A stretch of 64,000 nucleotides of DNA from Verrucomicrobiota bacterium (GTDB taxonomy: Bacteria > Verrucomicrobiota > Verrucomicrobiia > Limisphaerales > JACDHS01), in contig JACDHS010000004.1 of assembly GCA_013820875.1 (NCBI GenBank), positions 1 to 64,000 on the forward strand, in the 5' to 3' direction. Below the pieces are notes generated by a model. That model saw only the letters and a program-made list of their open reading frames with translations, did not search any database and was not told where the DNA came from. A program made the position numbers and the translations under genes. Of this stretch, positions 45,750-53,869 are shown piece by piece. Numbering within the stretch: position 1 is the stretch's first letter; each line of letters starts with the position of its first letter.

Positions 45750-46106
45750 AATCTTCGTCGGGAGGCATTTAGTTGGTCGCGAGGATGTCGTCGCCCGACG
45801 GAAGCAAGATACTGGACGTCTGTTTCGCATTGAGTGAACTCAATGCCTCGCGCAAAACTTCGCAGTGCAGAACCCCGAACCATTTTTCCTCTGACCCTCG
45901 GTCGAAAAGCGCTTCTAAACAATTTTACTCGGCCAAAAGTCTGTTGAAATCCCGGGCTTAATCACATCGATGAGACCGACCGACCGAGTTCGGCTTGATG
46001 TGACGTCAGCAAATGGTTTGACTCATCGTGAGCAAAAGCACCGATAGCGTAGATAGCATCAGGGCAGCTTGAGAGAAAAACGCTGGACGGTTCAAAATCA
46101 TTCCGT
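45750..46106. other. gene-free stretch after array C
   Basis: 357 bases with no gene supported. The final 60 bases probably contain the promoter of the small lipoprotein gene; no clear -35/-10 pair is seen. Confidence 0.25.
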
Positions 46107-46403
46107 ATGAAAAATACATTATTCGCATTATTCGCAGCACTGGCCCTGGTTGGTTGCAGTGAAGAAAAACAAGCAATCGATAACAGTGCTGAAACCACTA
46201 AAGAAGCTCTCGAACAACAGCAGGAAGCTGTGAACGAAGCGGCAGGCGCAGCCAAGGATCAGGCTGAATACAACGCCGACATCGAGAAAGCTCGGGTCGA
46301 GGCGCAACGAGAAGCCAGCGAGGCACAACTGAAAGCAGATAAAGCGAAAGTTGACGCGCAGGCTGATTACGAAAAGTCCAAAGTGGATGCAACGAATCCA
46401 TAA
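46107..46403 (+). CDS. small helical lipoprotein
   Basis: 98 aa. The lipobox ALVGC (Cys17) marks a lipoprotein. The remaining 80 residues are Ala/Glu/Lys-rich and should form one long helix, recalling Lpp-like proteins, though no specific family can be named. It is followed by two hairpins. It may be a periplasmic spacer or peptidoglycan-associated helix; the C-terminus lacks the terminal Lys of Lpp. Confidence 0.65.
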   Translation: MKNTLFALFAALALVGCSEEKQAIDNSAETTKEALEQQQEAVNEAAGAAKDQAEYNADIEKARVEAQREASEAQLKADKAKVDAQADYEKSKVDATNP

Positions 46404-46415
46404 CGCGCTTCTCAA

Positions 46416-46501
46416 AGCGGCTCAGGTTCATCGCGAGCCGCTGCTCAGTTCTGGATCAAACGGCTATTGGCTTTCGCTTACGGAACCAAGCGAATAGCCG
46501 G
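46416..46501. other. two hairpins behind the small lipoprotein gene
   Basis: AGCGGCTC (46416-46423) pairs with GAGCCGCT (46435-46442). Further on, CGGCTATT pairs with AATAGCCG around 46462-46501, with an inner TCGCTT/AAGCGA pair. Neither has a T run, so they are more likely RNA-stability or pausing structures than intrinsic terminators. Confidence 0.4.
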
Positions 46502-46632
46502 TATGCCGCTCGATCACGAAGATTCATAATCAAAAGAGCCACCTGGTCGCCACACCTGCTCAGGTATCGCCCCGAAGCGCTTTTCAGAATTGCCTCTTAT
46601 AGACCTCCCATTTTTCTGAACGAATTTGAGGC

Positions 46633-46716
46633 ATGGAAAATATTGGGTATTGGATGTTGGGAGCGGGCGTTCTGCTGCTGGTGGTGGCGCTGATATTAAA
46701 GCGCTCAAGGGCTTGA
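46633..46716 (+). CDS. possible 27-aa single-span membrane protein
   Basis: MENIGYWMLGAGVLLLVVAL followed by a basic end (KRSRA). It has one membrane helix with positive residues on the cytoplasmic side. GAGG lies only a few bases before the ATG. It is very short, so it may be chance, but the amphipathic balance is typical of real small membrane proteins. Confidence 0.3.
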   Translation: MENIGYWMLGAGVLLLVVALILKRSRA

Positions 46717-47022
46717 TTGCAGTAGTAGTCGCGCTGACACGCTAACAGAGCGCAGGCGTCAGTTCACTCCGGCGGACAGATGCCCTCGTTCTTTTTTTTC
46801 AAGGGAGGAATTGCCCGCGAAGCAATCGGGGAGAATTGAGAAATGAAAATTGGGGTGACGCCGGGCGCGTTAGAGCGGTCGTAGTTGAATTTTGCAATTC
46901 GCAATTCCCTCAATGCCGTTACTCAACTTTCTTGGTGTTTCGTCACAATCCTTCCCACTTTCTTGGGGACAAAAAACAGAAAAACCTTCCCTGCCTGCGA
47001 TTTTTCCTGACAATCCGCGGCG
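46717..47022. other. gene-free stretch upstream of purD
   Basis: About 300 bases with no gene supported. A GGGAGGAATTGCCCGCGAAG / CAATCGGGG region near 46803-46832 could form a weak hairpin. I see no purine riboswitch; the conserved PurD start lies straight after. Confidence 0.25.
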
Positions 47023-48315
47023 ATGAAACTTCTCGTCATTGGCTCCGGCGGACGCGAGCACGCTTTGGTTTGGAAATTGGCTCAATCACAGCATGCCACA
47101 AAAATGTGGTGCGCTCCCGGCAATCCCGGGATCGCCCTGGAACGCCTCGCTAAAAATCAAAGCGCAGTGGAGTGCGTCCATATCGGCGCGGAGAATCTCC
47201 CCGGCTTGCTGGCTTTCGCGCTGGAAAACAAACCCGACCTGACCGTGGTCGGTCCCGACAATCCGCTCGCGCTCGGCATCGTGGATTCATTCCAGGAAAA
47301 CGGTCTGCGCATCTGGGGCCCGAACAAACGCGCGGCGCAGTTCGAATATTCGAAAGTGTTTTCGCAGGAGTTCATGGAGAAATATGGAATTCCAACAGCC
47401 CGGGCCGGGACTTTTTCAGATCCCATGCTGGCGAAAGAATTCGCGGCATCGCTGGAGGGACGTTGCGCTGTGAAAGCCGATGGTCTCGCCCTGGGAAAAG
47501 GTGTCGTGGTCTGCACGAATGTCGCTGCTGCCGATGCCGCCATAGATGATATGCTGCTGAACAAAGCGTTCGGAGCGGCAGGCGCAACGATTGTTATCCA
47601 GGAATTTCTCGAAGGAATGGAAATCTCGTTGCACGCTCTCTGTGACGGCAAAACCGCCAAGCTGTTTCCTACGTCACAGGATCACAAACGCATTTTTGAA
47701 GACGACCAGGGCCCGAACACCGGCGGGATGGGCGCTTATTCGCCGACACCTTTTTTAAATGAAACAGAATTGGCGGAAGTCGGCCGGCAGGTTTTGTATC
47801 CATGGCTCAAAGGGTGCGCGGCGGAAGGCATCGATTTTCGTGGCATTCTTTACCCGGGAATCATGCTGACCAAAAGCGGCCCCAAAGTAATCGAATTCAA
47901 CGCCCGGTTCGGCGACCCGGAAGCGCAGATATACCTGACGCGCCTTGAGAATGATCTGGTGGAAGTTCTGAACGCGAGTGTGGATGGCACATTGGACCAG
48001 GTTGATCTGCGCTGGAAACCGGGCGCGGCCGTTTGTGTGGTAATGGCGTCTGGCGGCTACCCGGCGAGTTCTACAAAGGGGAAAGTGATTTCGGGGTTGG
48101 AGGAGTCCGCGCGTTTACCAAACACTAAAATATTCCACGCCGGGACCGCGAGTGTGGATGGGAACATTGTGACGAACGGCGGGCGCGTTCTCGGTGTCAC
48201 ATCGTGGGCCGAAGATTTGGCGAAAGCGCGTGATGCAGCCTATGCAGCAGTCGCAAAAATTGAATTCGACGGGGCACAGTTTAGACGCGATATTGCCGCC
48301 AAAGCTTTAGCGTAA
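47023..48315 (+). CDS. purD: phosphoribosylamine-glycine ligase (GARS)
   Basis: 430 aa ATP-grasp enzyme of purine synthesis, joining phosphoribosylamine and glycine. Family signatures are MKLLVIGSGGREHAL, PDNPLALGIVD, QDHKRIFEDDQGPNTGGMGAYSP, and EFNARFGDPEAQ (metal ligands). The length matches the family. It is followed 18 bases later by an S41-like gene in the same direction, which may share its transcript. Confidence 0.97.
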   Translation: MKLLVIGSGGREHALVWKLAQSQHATKMWCAPGNPGIALERLAKNQSAVECVHIGAENLPGLLAFALENKPDLTVVGPDNPLALGIVDSFQENGLRIWGPNKRAAQFEYSKVFSQEFMEKYGIPTARAGTFSDPMLAKEFAASLEGRCAVKADGLALGKGVVVCTNVAAADAAIDDMLLNKAFGAAGATIVIQEFLEGMEISLHALCDGKTAKLFPTSQDHKRIFEDDQGPNTGGMGAYSPTPFLNETELAEVGRQVLYPWLKGCAAEGIDFRGILYPGIMLTKSGPKVIEFNARFGDPEAQIYLTRLENDLVEVLNASVDGTLDQVDLRWKPGAAVCVVMASGGYPASSTKGKVISGLEESARLPNTKIFHAGTASVDGNIVTNGGRVLGVTSWAEDLAKARDAAYAAVAKIEFDGAQFRRDIAAKALA

Positions 48316-48333
48316 GCTTTCATTCTAAAATCA

Positions 48334-49407
48334 ATGAACATCGTTTTCCTCCGCCGACTCCAAAAGCAGATTTTTATCTTGTCCCTCACGTTCGCCGCGA
48401 CCTTTTGTGCGTTGGCGCAGGCAAATCAAACTCCCTCTTTCGAGGCTGTTTACAAACTGTTGCAAGAAAATGTGACTGGCCTCAGCAGTGAAGAACTGAA
48501 CGCCGCCGTCTTGCGCGGTCTGCTGTCGGAATTGGAGGGACAGGTCTCACTCGTGACCAATGCTGCTGCAGAAGTATCGGCAGGCAGCAACCTGGTGAGC
48601 AAGACTGCGATCTTTGAAAAATCATTCGCTTACCTTCGCATTGCCCGGATTGAAAGCGGGTTGAGCGAGAAAATTGCCGAACAATACAAACAACTCACCG
48701 GCACCAATAAATTCAAGGGAGTGATTCTTGACCTGCGTTTTGCAGCGGGCGACGACTACTCCGCCGCTGCGAAGACGGCCGATCTGTTTATCAGCACTGA
48801 GCAGCCGCTCATCCATTGGGGAGAAAATTCACTCTCTGCGAGCGCGAAGACCATGGCGATTTCCGTTCCGTGCGCCATCCTGATCAACAGCCGCACTCGT
48901 GGAGCAGCCGAAGCCCTGGCGGCTGCGCTCCGTGAGACGAGAGTGGGATTGTTGATCGGCGCCAATACCGCCGGGCAGGCGAGTGTGTTTAAAGAATTTC
49001 CTTTCGCCGACGGACAGGTGCTCCGCATCGCCTCTTCACCGGTGAAAGTTGGAAAAAACAAGGTGCTGGATGCCAACGGATTGAAACCCGACATTCAATT
49101 GGAGATCAGCCTCGCCAACGAGCGAGCGTATTTGCAGGATCCATATCAAATTATATCCCGCCCCGTTGACCAGGTCAGCCTGACCTTGAATACCAACGAG
49201 ACGCCATCCATAGAACCGAACCGGCCGCGTATCAACGAAGCCGAACTGGTTCGTCGCAAACGGGAAGGCCTGAGCACCGACGAAGAATTCCTCGATCAAC
49301 AACCGGGGAATGCCGTTGAAATCCGAGTCATTCGAGATCCCGCGCTGGCCCGCGCGCTTGATTTGTTAAAGGGACTGGCGCTGATCAAAGCCAACAGGGG
49401 GATTTAG
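48334..49407 (+). CDS. S41-peptidase-like protein lacking the usual serine
   Basis: 357 aa. The signal peptide ends near ALAQA. The S41 (CtpA-like) core is recognisable from about residue 90: SFAYLRIARI, FKGVILDLRFAAGDDY, ILINSRTRGAAEALAAALRE, and GANTAGQASVFKEFPFADGQVLRIASSPV. Where active members read GSASASE, this protein reads SRTRGAAE, so the nucleophile serine seems missing. No PDZ domain is obvious. It is probably a periplasmic pseudoenzyme or scaffold. It converges with dacB with 4 bases between stops. Confidence 0.75.
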   Translation: MNIVFLRRLQKQIFILSLTFAATFCALAQANQTPSFEAVYKLLQENVTGLSSEELNAAVLRGLLSELEGQVSLVTNAAAEVSAGSNLVSKTAIFEKSFAYLRIARIESGLSEKIAEQYKQLTGTNKFKGVILDLRFAAGDDYSAAAKTADLFISTEQPLIHWGENSLSASAKTMAISVPCAILINSRTRGAAEALAAALRETRVGLLIGANTAGQASVFKEFPFADGQVLRIASSPVKVGKNKVLDANGLKPDIQLEISLANERAYLQDPYQIISRPVDQVSLTLNTNETPSIEPNRPRINEAELVRRKREGLSTDEEFLDQQPGNAVEIRVIRDPALARALDLLKGLALIKANRGI

Positions 49408-49411
49408 AGAA

Positions 49412-50941
49412 TTACGGCGAGGCAATAATGTTCGTTGGGATCTGTACTAGATTTGTGGAGTTCGCCAGCATGACGACGATTGAATCCAGGGCGGCTTTAT
49501 TCTCCATTTCGGATTGATTGCAGTTATTCAGCATCATCGAAAAGATCAGTCGTTCTCCACTGGCATTGGTGAGATAGCCCGATAGGGCGGCAACCTTTGG
49601 GAGAGTTCCCGTCTTGGCGCGAAGATTCTTTGCAGCGCTGGTGTTTGCAAAGCGACTCATCAGGGTGCCATCCACTGCAGCAAGCGGAAGGCTGTTGATG
49701 AAGGTGTTCGAATACTTGTGTTCAGCCATATACTTAAGCAAGGCCACATTGGCGTTCGCTGTCACCAGTCCGTCTCGAGACAAACCGGCGCCATCCTCCA
49801 GCAACACTTCTTCAGGATTGATATTAGCTTGTATCAAGAAGCTCTCGAGCATCTTTAGCCCAGCTTTTTCGGTGTTAAGGTGTGGGTTCTCTGTGTATTT
49901 GGATCCCACTTGCAGAAGCAGCAATTGCGCATAAAGCCCCTGGGAGTTTTTTAGGGTCTTGTTAATGATCTCTGAAAGTGGACGCGAATTCACTGAGCAA
50001 ATTTCCACCATTTGCGAGTAATCCACAGGGCGATCCTGGCGTTCCAGCCAATTCACCGAACGAGTTCTGCCGCTAACTGTGATTCCCTTTTCAACAAGCC
50101 GTTTTTTAAGTTGTTCCGCAAAGAGCGCCGCTGGATCGGGCATTGCCACCGCTTCGGTGGCGCCCTTTGTATTTTGAACCGAAAGACTGCCGGAGAAATA
50201 AATATTTGTGTCGCCAGGTGCACGGTAAAATCGGATTCCAGATCCGTCAGAACTGGTTGTCCTGGTGCGATTGATTATTCGGACAAGCGCTGTTTCCGGC
50301 TGGCCAACGAAAGTGCAGGGATCTCCAACGCGACTGCCAGGTTTGATTGTGTAACGAATCACATTATCATCAATCGAGAGTGCGGAAGCCGCCGCCCCAT
50401 AGTGATACTGCAAATCTTCCCATTTCCAACCTGATCCGATACCCGAACCCCGGAAGAAACTCTCATCGGCCACAATGTCCCCATTGATGCGTTTGACGCC
50501 ACTTGCAGCAATCGCATCCACCAACGATTTCAAAGATCGCGCGTAAGCACCGTAGTTGAACCGTTGTGAAAATGTAGGATCGCCACGCCCATAAACGATT
50601 ACATCTCCTGCGACGATGCCCGAGGAGTCAGCTTTGGTATTCGCGTAAACAGAAGTTCTAATTCGGTAGTCCGGGCTCAGTTGATCCAAGGCAAGAGCTG
50701 TAACATATAACTTCGCGTTCGAGGCAGGTTTTAAGAAATTCGCGGCGTTGTGCTCGAATATCGTGTTTGAATCACCGTGTTGCACCTTGAGCCCCCAAAT
50801 AGATTGCAAAAAATGATGCTCCGCAATCTGCATTTTAATGCCCACTGCTGGAGACGAAGGGTTAAGGAGCGGAGCGGAAGATTGGCTGAGCGCCTGTGCT
50901 ACCGGTATGATGATTGAGCAAAAAACAAAAAGTCGATTCAT
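49412..50941 (-). CDS. dacB: D-alanyl-D-alanine carboxypeptidase/endopeptidase (PBP4-type)
   Basis: 509 aa. Signal peptide (to about residue 18), then the class C low-mass PBP fold with SNAK (SxxK) near residue 77, the KTGT motif (RAKTGTLPKVAALSGYL) near the C-terminus, and the inserted PBP4 domains between. The SxN motif seems to read SQG rather than SxN (KNSQGLYAQ), an unusual change. These enzymes trim peptidoglycan side chains or cut cross-links. It lies next to the envelope cluster but on the other strand. Confidence 0.9.
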   Translation of the reverse strand: MNRLFVFCSIIIPVAQALSQSSAPLLNPSSPAVGIKMQIAEHHFLQSIWGLKVQHGDSNTIFEHNAANFLKPASNAKLYVTALALDQLSPDYRIRTSVYANTKADSSGIVAGDVIVYGRGDPTFSQRFNYGAYARSLKSLVDAIAASGVKRINGDIVADESFFRGSGIGSGWKWEDLQYHYGAAASALSIDDNVIRYTIKPGSRVGDPCTFVGQPETALVRIINRTRTTSSDGSGIRFYRAPGDTNIYFSGSLSVQNTKGATEAVAMPDPAALFAEQLKKRLVEKGITVSGRTRSVNWLERQDRPVDYSQMVEICSVNSRPLSEIINKTLKNSQGLYAQLLLLQVGSKYTENPHLNTEKAGLKMLESFLIQANINPEEVLLEDGAGLSRDGLVTANANVALLKYMAEHKYSNTFINSLPLAAVDGTLMSRFANTSAAKNLRAKTGTLPKVAALSGYLTNASGERLIFSMMLNNCNQSEMENKAALDSIVVMLANSTNLVQIPTNIIASP

Positions 50942-51027
50942 CGGAATAAATGGTGTGCAATTTTTACATTATCCTTTCGTCACCATCAACACAGTACGCG
51001 ATCTTCGTAAGAATTGCGGTTCGCTCG

Positions 51028-51378
51028 TCAGTGTCCAAAAATTTCGAATTCAAACTGCGGATTACAAAGATATTGGGTTTTGGCGAAGACTTCAGGAGAA
51101 AGACCGTGCGCTTTTTTAAATTCTCGAGAAAAGTGGTTGCTCTTTTTAAATCCCAGAGAAAAGGCAACCTCCTTCACCATCCTGTCTCCATTTAGCAAGT
51201 GCTTAGCATCATCAAGACGTAAGTGATTAAGCCATTCCTGTAGTTTAAGTCCAAAGACATCTCGAAAATGGCGCTGCAACTGACGTTGTGATATCCCGCA
51301 CGCCTGGGCTAACTTCGCAGAAGAGTACCTCCCACACCTCGCCAGGCACGGCCAGCTATATATCTTGTATGACCACAT
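51028..51378 (-). CDS. AraC-family transcriptional regulator, stand-alone HTH
   Basis: 116 aa, essentially one AraC DNA-binding domain: two helix-turn-helices (LAQACGISQRQLQRHFRDVFG, and then KEVAFSLGFKKSNHFSREFKKAHGLSP). No sensing domain is present. Such short regulators often bind near their own gene. It lies just upstream of, and divergent to, the Cys-peptide genes and is 86 bp upstream of dacB on the same strand, so it might control either. Confidence 0.85.
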   Translation of the reverse strand: MWSYKIYSWPCLARCGRYSSAKLAQACGISQRQLQRHFRDVFGLKLQEWLNHLRLDDAKHLLNGDRMVKEVAFSLGFKKSNHFSREFKKAHGLSPEVFAKTQYLCNPQFEFEIFGH

Positions 51379-52064
51379 CGCAACTTCGCTCTTGTTCTAG
51401 TGTGGGTGGGGTAAAGCACCATAATTAGCATCAGGTAGTAGGGTCAAGTGTATTTCTTCAACTAGAAGTTTCCCTTTTAGGATTGAGTTGCCTCAAAAGC
51501 TACGGTCAGGGGTGCTGAAAAGCCTCTCAAATCAGCACGCAGCAAAAACTTCGTTGCCTGCGGTTGAATCAAATGACCCCGCAAAGGATAAAGAAGAACA
51601 GGAATAGCTTCATTTCGAAAAAAACGGAAAAGCCATAAAAAACCGACTTCGCTCGTGAAACAGACCCATTCCCATATTTCCGTCAACGATAGTTTGTCGC
51701 GCATAGATACTTCAATTCTCTTGAGAACGGTGACGCACTCACTAGGGTGTGCATCTAGATACCAATGCGTGAAACAACTAATACTATTGCGGCATTCACC
51801 GGCACGTTGGTCAAACCGGTTCTGACGGCAGCATGCTATAATAGTATGATAACTAACTTCTTAACCAGAAGCTTCAGTGCCGCCAATGTTGGCTTAATAA
51901 AGGCAGCAGGCATTCCGCTTTCTCTTTGTGGTGCGGCGAACCGCAGAAGCGAATGGTATCTAAGAATTTACTCAGACAACAAATGGGAAGAGTTGGGGAC
52001 TCTGGTGAGTTCTTGACTGGCTGGTAAGCCTATTTTCCATTTGAGTGTTGAGTAGAGAAAAACA
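51379..52064. other. 686-bp region with only weak open frames
   Basis: Two frames are possible genes but not supported: a 75-aa frame at 51477-51704 on the minus strand and an 83-aa frame at 51765-52016 on the plus strand, neither with a clear ribosome site or a recognised family. Promoters for the AraC gene and the Cys-peptide gene should be here. No repeat array was seen. Confidence 0.3.
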
Positions 52065-52316
52065 ATGAAAAAACTGATACAACTCGTAATGGGTGGACTA
52101 CTGGCATTGGCTTTGCTGGTCGGTCCTGCCAATGCAGCTACATCCTGCTCCGACGGAAAAGCATCGTGGACCTGTGAGAGTGGCACCGTTTGCTGCTCTT
52201 ACACATCTTGGACATGCGGTCTGATCAAAGTAGGCCCGATCTGGATACCGTGGTGCACCTCAGAGCGGATCAATACTTGTGTTCCGAGCGGATCGCCCTG
52301 CCCGATTCCATCATAA
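52065..52316 (+). CDS. secreted cysteine-rich peptide (8 Cys)
   Basis: 83 aa precursor. A typical signal peptide (about residues 1-24, ending PANA) releases a mature peptide of about 59 residues with eight cysteines at 28, 37, 43, 44, 51, 64, 72 and 79, including a vicinal pair. It is rich in Trp, Ser, Pro and Gly, with no charge-dense block. An even Cys count fits four disulfides. I know no family with this spacing. It heads the run of envelope genes, and the next two genes are redox-like, so it may be a processed, disulfide-bonded secreted peptide. Role unknown. Confidence 0.7.
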   Translation: MKKLIQLVMGGLLALALLVGPANAATSCSDGKASWTCESGTVCCSYTSWTCGLIKVGPIWIPWCTSERINTCVPSGSPCPIPS

Positions 52317-52385
52317 GCTTCTTTTAAAAGAGAAGATCAGAGGTGGTTTTCTATTATGGAAAACCACCTCAATAAAGTAAACTAT

Positions 52386-53321
52386 ATGAAGAAGTCTCAA
52401 AACAATCGTCGTTGGCTGTTTCTCGGTATTTTCCTGCCCCTAATTATTTTTGCAATAATCGCCTCAATCAGCATCAAGAAATCCAAACTGGGTGCGGAAC
52501 AGGCGTTCAATTCCCCAGAAGCGGCTAAGGTTCGTCAAATATTGACCAATTGGAATAGTGGCGACTTTCATCCGATTACCACGCGGGAGGAAATCAAAGC
52601 TGAACTGTCGGAGCGTTTGACCCCAATATCCGACTTCTCTGCCCTTGAGAATACGCAAAGATTAGCGCTCCTCGATTCACTCGGCAGCTTTTTTCTTGCA
52701 TACCATTCTTCGGATTTAACGGACTTTTTCGCCTTTCGCATTCCGGCCTCAGCTCAATCTGGACAAAGCTATGTTGCGAATCTTGGAGAGATTAACAAGT
52801 ACAAGCGATTTCTACCGTCATCCGATGTAATCGATAAAGAGCTAAAAAAGGCGGGCAATGCGAATTCTGCTGCTGAGCTTGGATATGATCTCTCCAAGCC
52901 GCTTTTTGTAATCGAAACCTATCGGGGATTTATAGATACAGCGTCTCGCAAAAAGCAGGGGAGCACTACTCCCTGTGTTACTTGCTTGACTGCCGTAAAT
53001 TTTGACACCCTACATTTTCGGTCGGAAGTAGTGACAAGTGTAGAAGCGTTATCTCTGCAGCAAGTGGTAAGTGGAATGGACTCCATTGGTATGGTCCAGC
53101 CATTGCCCGATATTTCATTTCAACCATCCGCCCGTGACGTGATACGGGACACCGGATCAGTTAGATATGCATCCATGGTAGTCACTGTGCAGGCCGAACG
53201 ATTTGGCATCAAGGCATTTCCAGTGGCGGTACTTTGGTATTGGGCACCCTCGCTAGGCACATGGCTTCCAGAGGAAATGCTCCTTTTGTCCAGGTTGAAC
53301 GCTGCAGATATAATGTTTTGA
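52386..53321 (+). CDS. membrane-anchored protein with a CxxC pair, family unknown
   Basis: 311 aa from the ATG at 52386; an ATG at 52356 would add 10 residues. A single membrane helix at about 10-30 would leave the rest outside the membrane. The only cysteines are at 197 and 200 in TPCVTC, a thioredoxin-type pair, but the surrounding sequence is not an obvious thioredoxin fold. It lies between the Cys-rich peptide gene and the MauE-like gene, which suggests a redox or binding partner of the peptide. This is inference. Confidence 0.6.
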   Translation: MKKSQNNRRWLFLGIFLPLIIFAIIASISIKKSKLGAEQAFNSPEAAKVRQILTNWNSGDFHPITTREEIKAELSERLTPISDFSALENTQRLALLDSLGSFFLAYHSSDLTDFFAFRIPASAQSGQSYVANLGEINKYKRFLPSSDVIDKELKKAGNANSAAELGYDLSKPLFVIETYRGFIDTASRKKQGSTTPCVTCLTAVNFDTLHFRSEVVTSVEALSLQQVVSGMDSIGMVQPLPDISFQPSARDVIRDTGSVRYASMVVTVQAERFGIKAFPVAVLWYWAPSLGTWLPEEMLLLSRLNAADIMF

Positions 53322-53334
53322 GACGCAACAAGTT

Positions 53335-53808
53335 GTGAAGATTAAAATGACTTTTACAATTGCAATGCGGGCATTTATTGTTTTTGCTGTGTTACTGCTC
53401 TCTTTCACTTCGTTGATGAAACTGAACGATGCAATATTTAGTTCCAGCCCGGAGATAAGAAGCCCGGATCCGGTAATATCTTTCCTTCGACAGAAAGAAC
53501 TTTACCTGCTTGTTGGTCTGCTCGAATTGGGAGTAATTCTGTATTGCTGCAGCAAGAAAAATATATGGAATAAATGTTTAATTATATTAAGTTTGTCCAA
53601 CTGCTTCGTCATTTACCGATTTGCTCTTTATTCCATGGATAAGCTTCACTGTTCTTGCGCGGGAATATGGGCGCAAAGCAATTCTCTAGTACAGAAATCA
53701 ACGATGGTTGCGTTAATACTATTGCTTATTGGTTCAGCGGCTGGAGTATTTTTCTGCCGCCCTAAAAAATCTGACGCTCAAATGCTTAGCGAACGATTAG
53801 AATTGTGA
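53335..53808 (+). CDS. four-helix membrane protein, MauE/DoxX-like
   Basis: 157 aa from GTG at 53335; ATG at 53347 is an alternative. Four membrane helices at about 10-28, 53-71, 79-98 and 122-141. Between helices 3 and 4 is HCSCAG, like the C-x-C-x-G motif of MauE/DoxX redox-associated membrane proteins. MauE is needed for disulfide formation in methylamine dehydrogenase. It follows the CxxC protein by 13 bases. The pairing with a Cys-rich secreted peptide points to a disulfide-maturation role. Confidence 0.6.
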   Translation: MKIKMTFTIAMRAFIVFAVLLLSFTSLMKLNDAIFSSSPEIRSPDPVISFLRQKELYLLVGLLELGVILYCCSKKNIWNKCLIILSLSNCFVIYRFALYSMDKLHCSCAGIWAQSNSLVQKSTMVALILLLIGSAAGVFFCRPKKSDAQMLSERLEL

Positions 53809-53869
53809 GTAGCAGACTCAACTCATGAAGGCATCTCTACATTGTCATTTGCAGTAACCTCGTAGGACA

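Noticed and set aside
46416-46501. Intrinsic terminators behind the small lipoprotein gene
   Set aside because: The hairpins are good but neither is followed by a T run, so they are listed as structures only.
51477-51704. 75-aa minus-strand frame between the AraC and Cys-peptide genes
   Set aside because: ATG present but no ribosome site or recognisable family, and it could be chance in a low-information region.
51765-52016. 83-aa plus-strand frame just before the Cys-rich peptide
   Set aside because: No ribosome site or recognised domain. It could be a leader or small gene, but the evidence is too thin to list as a gene.
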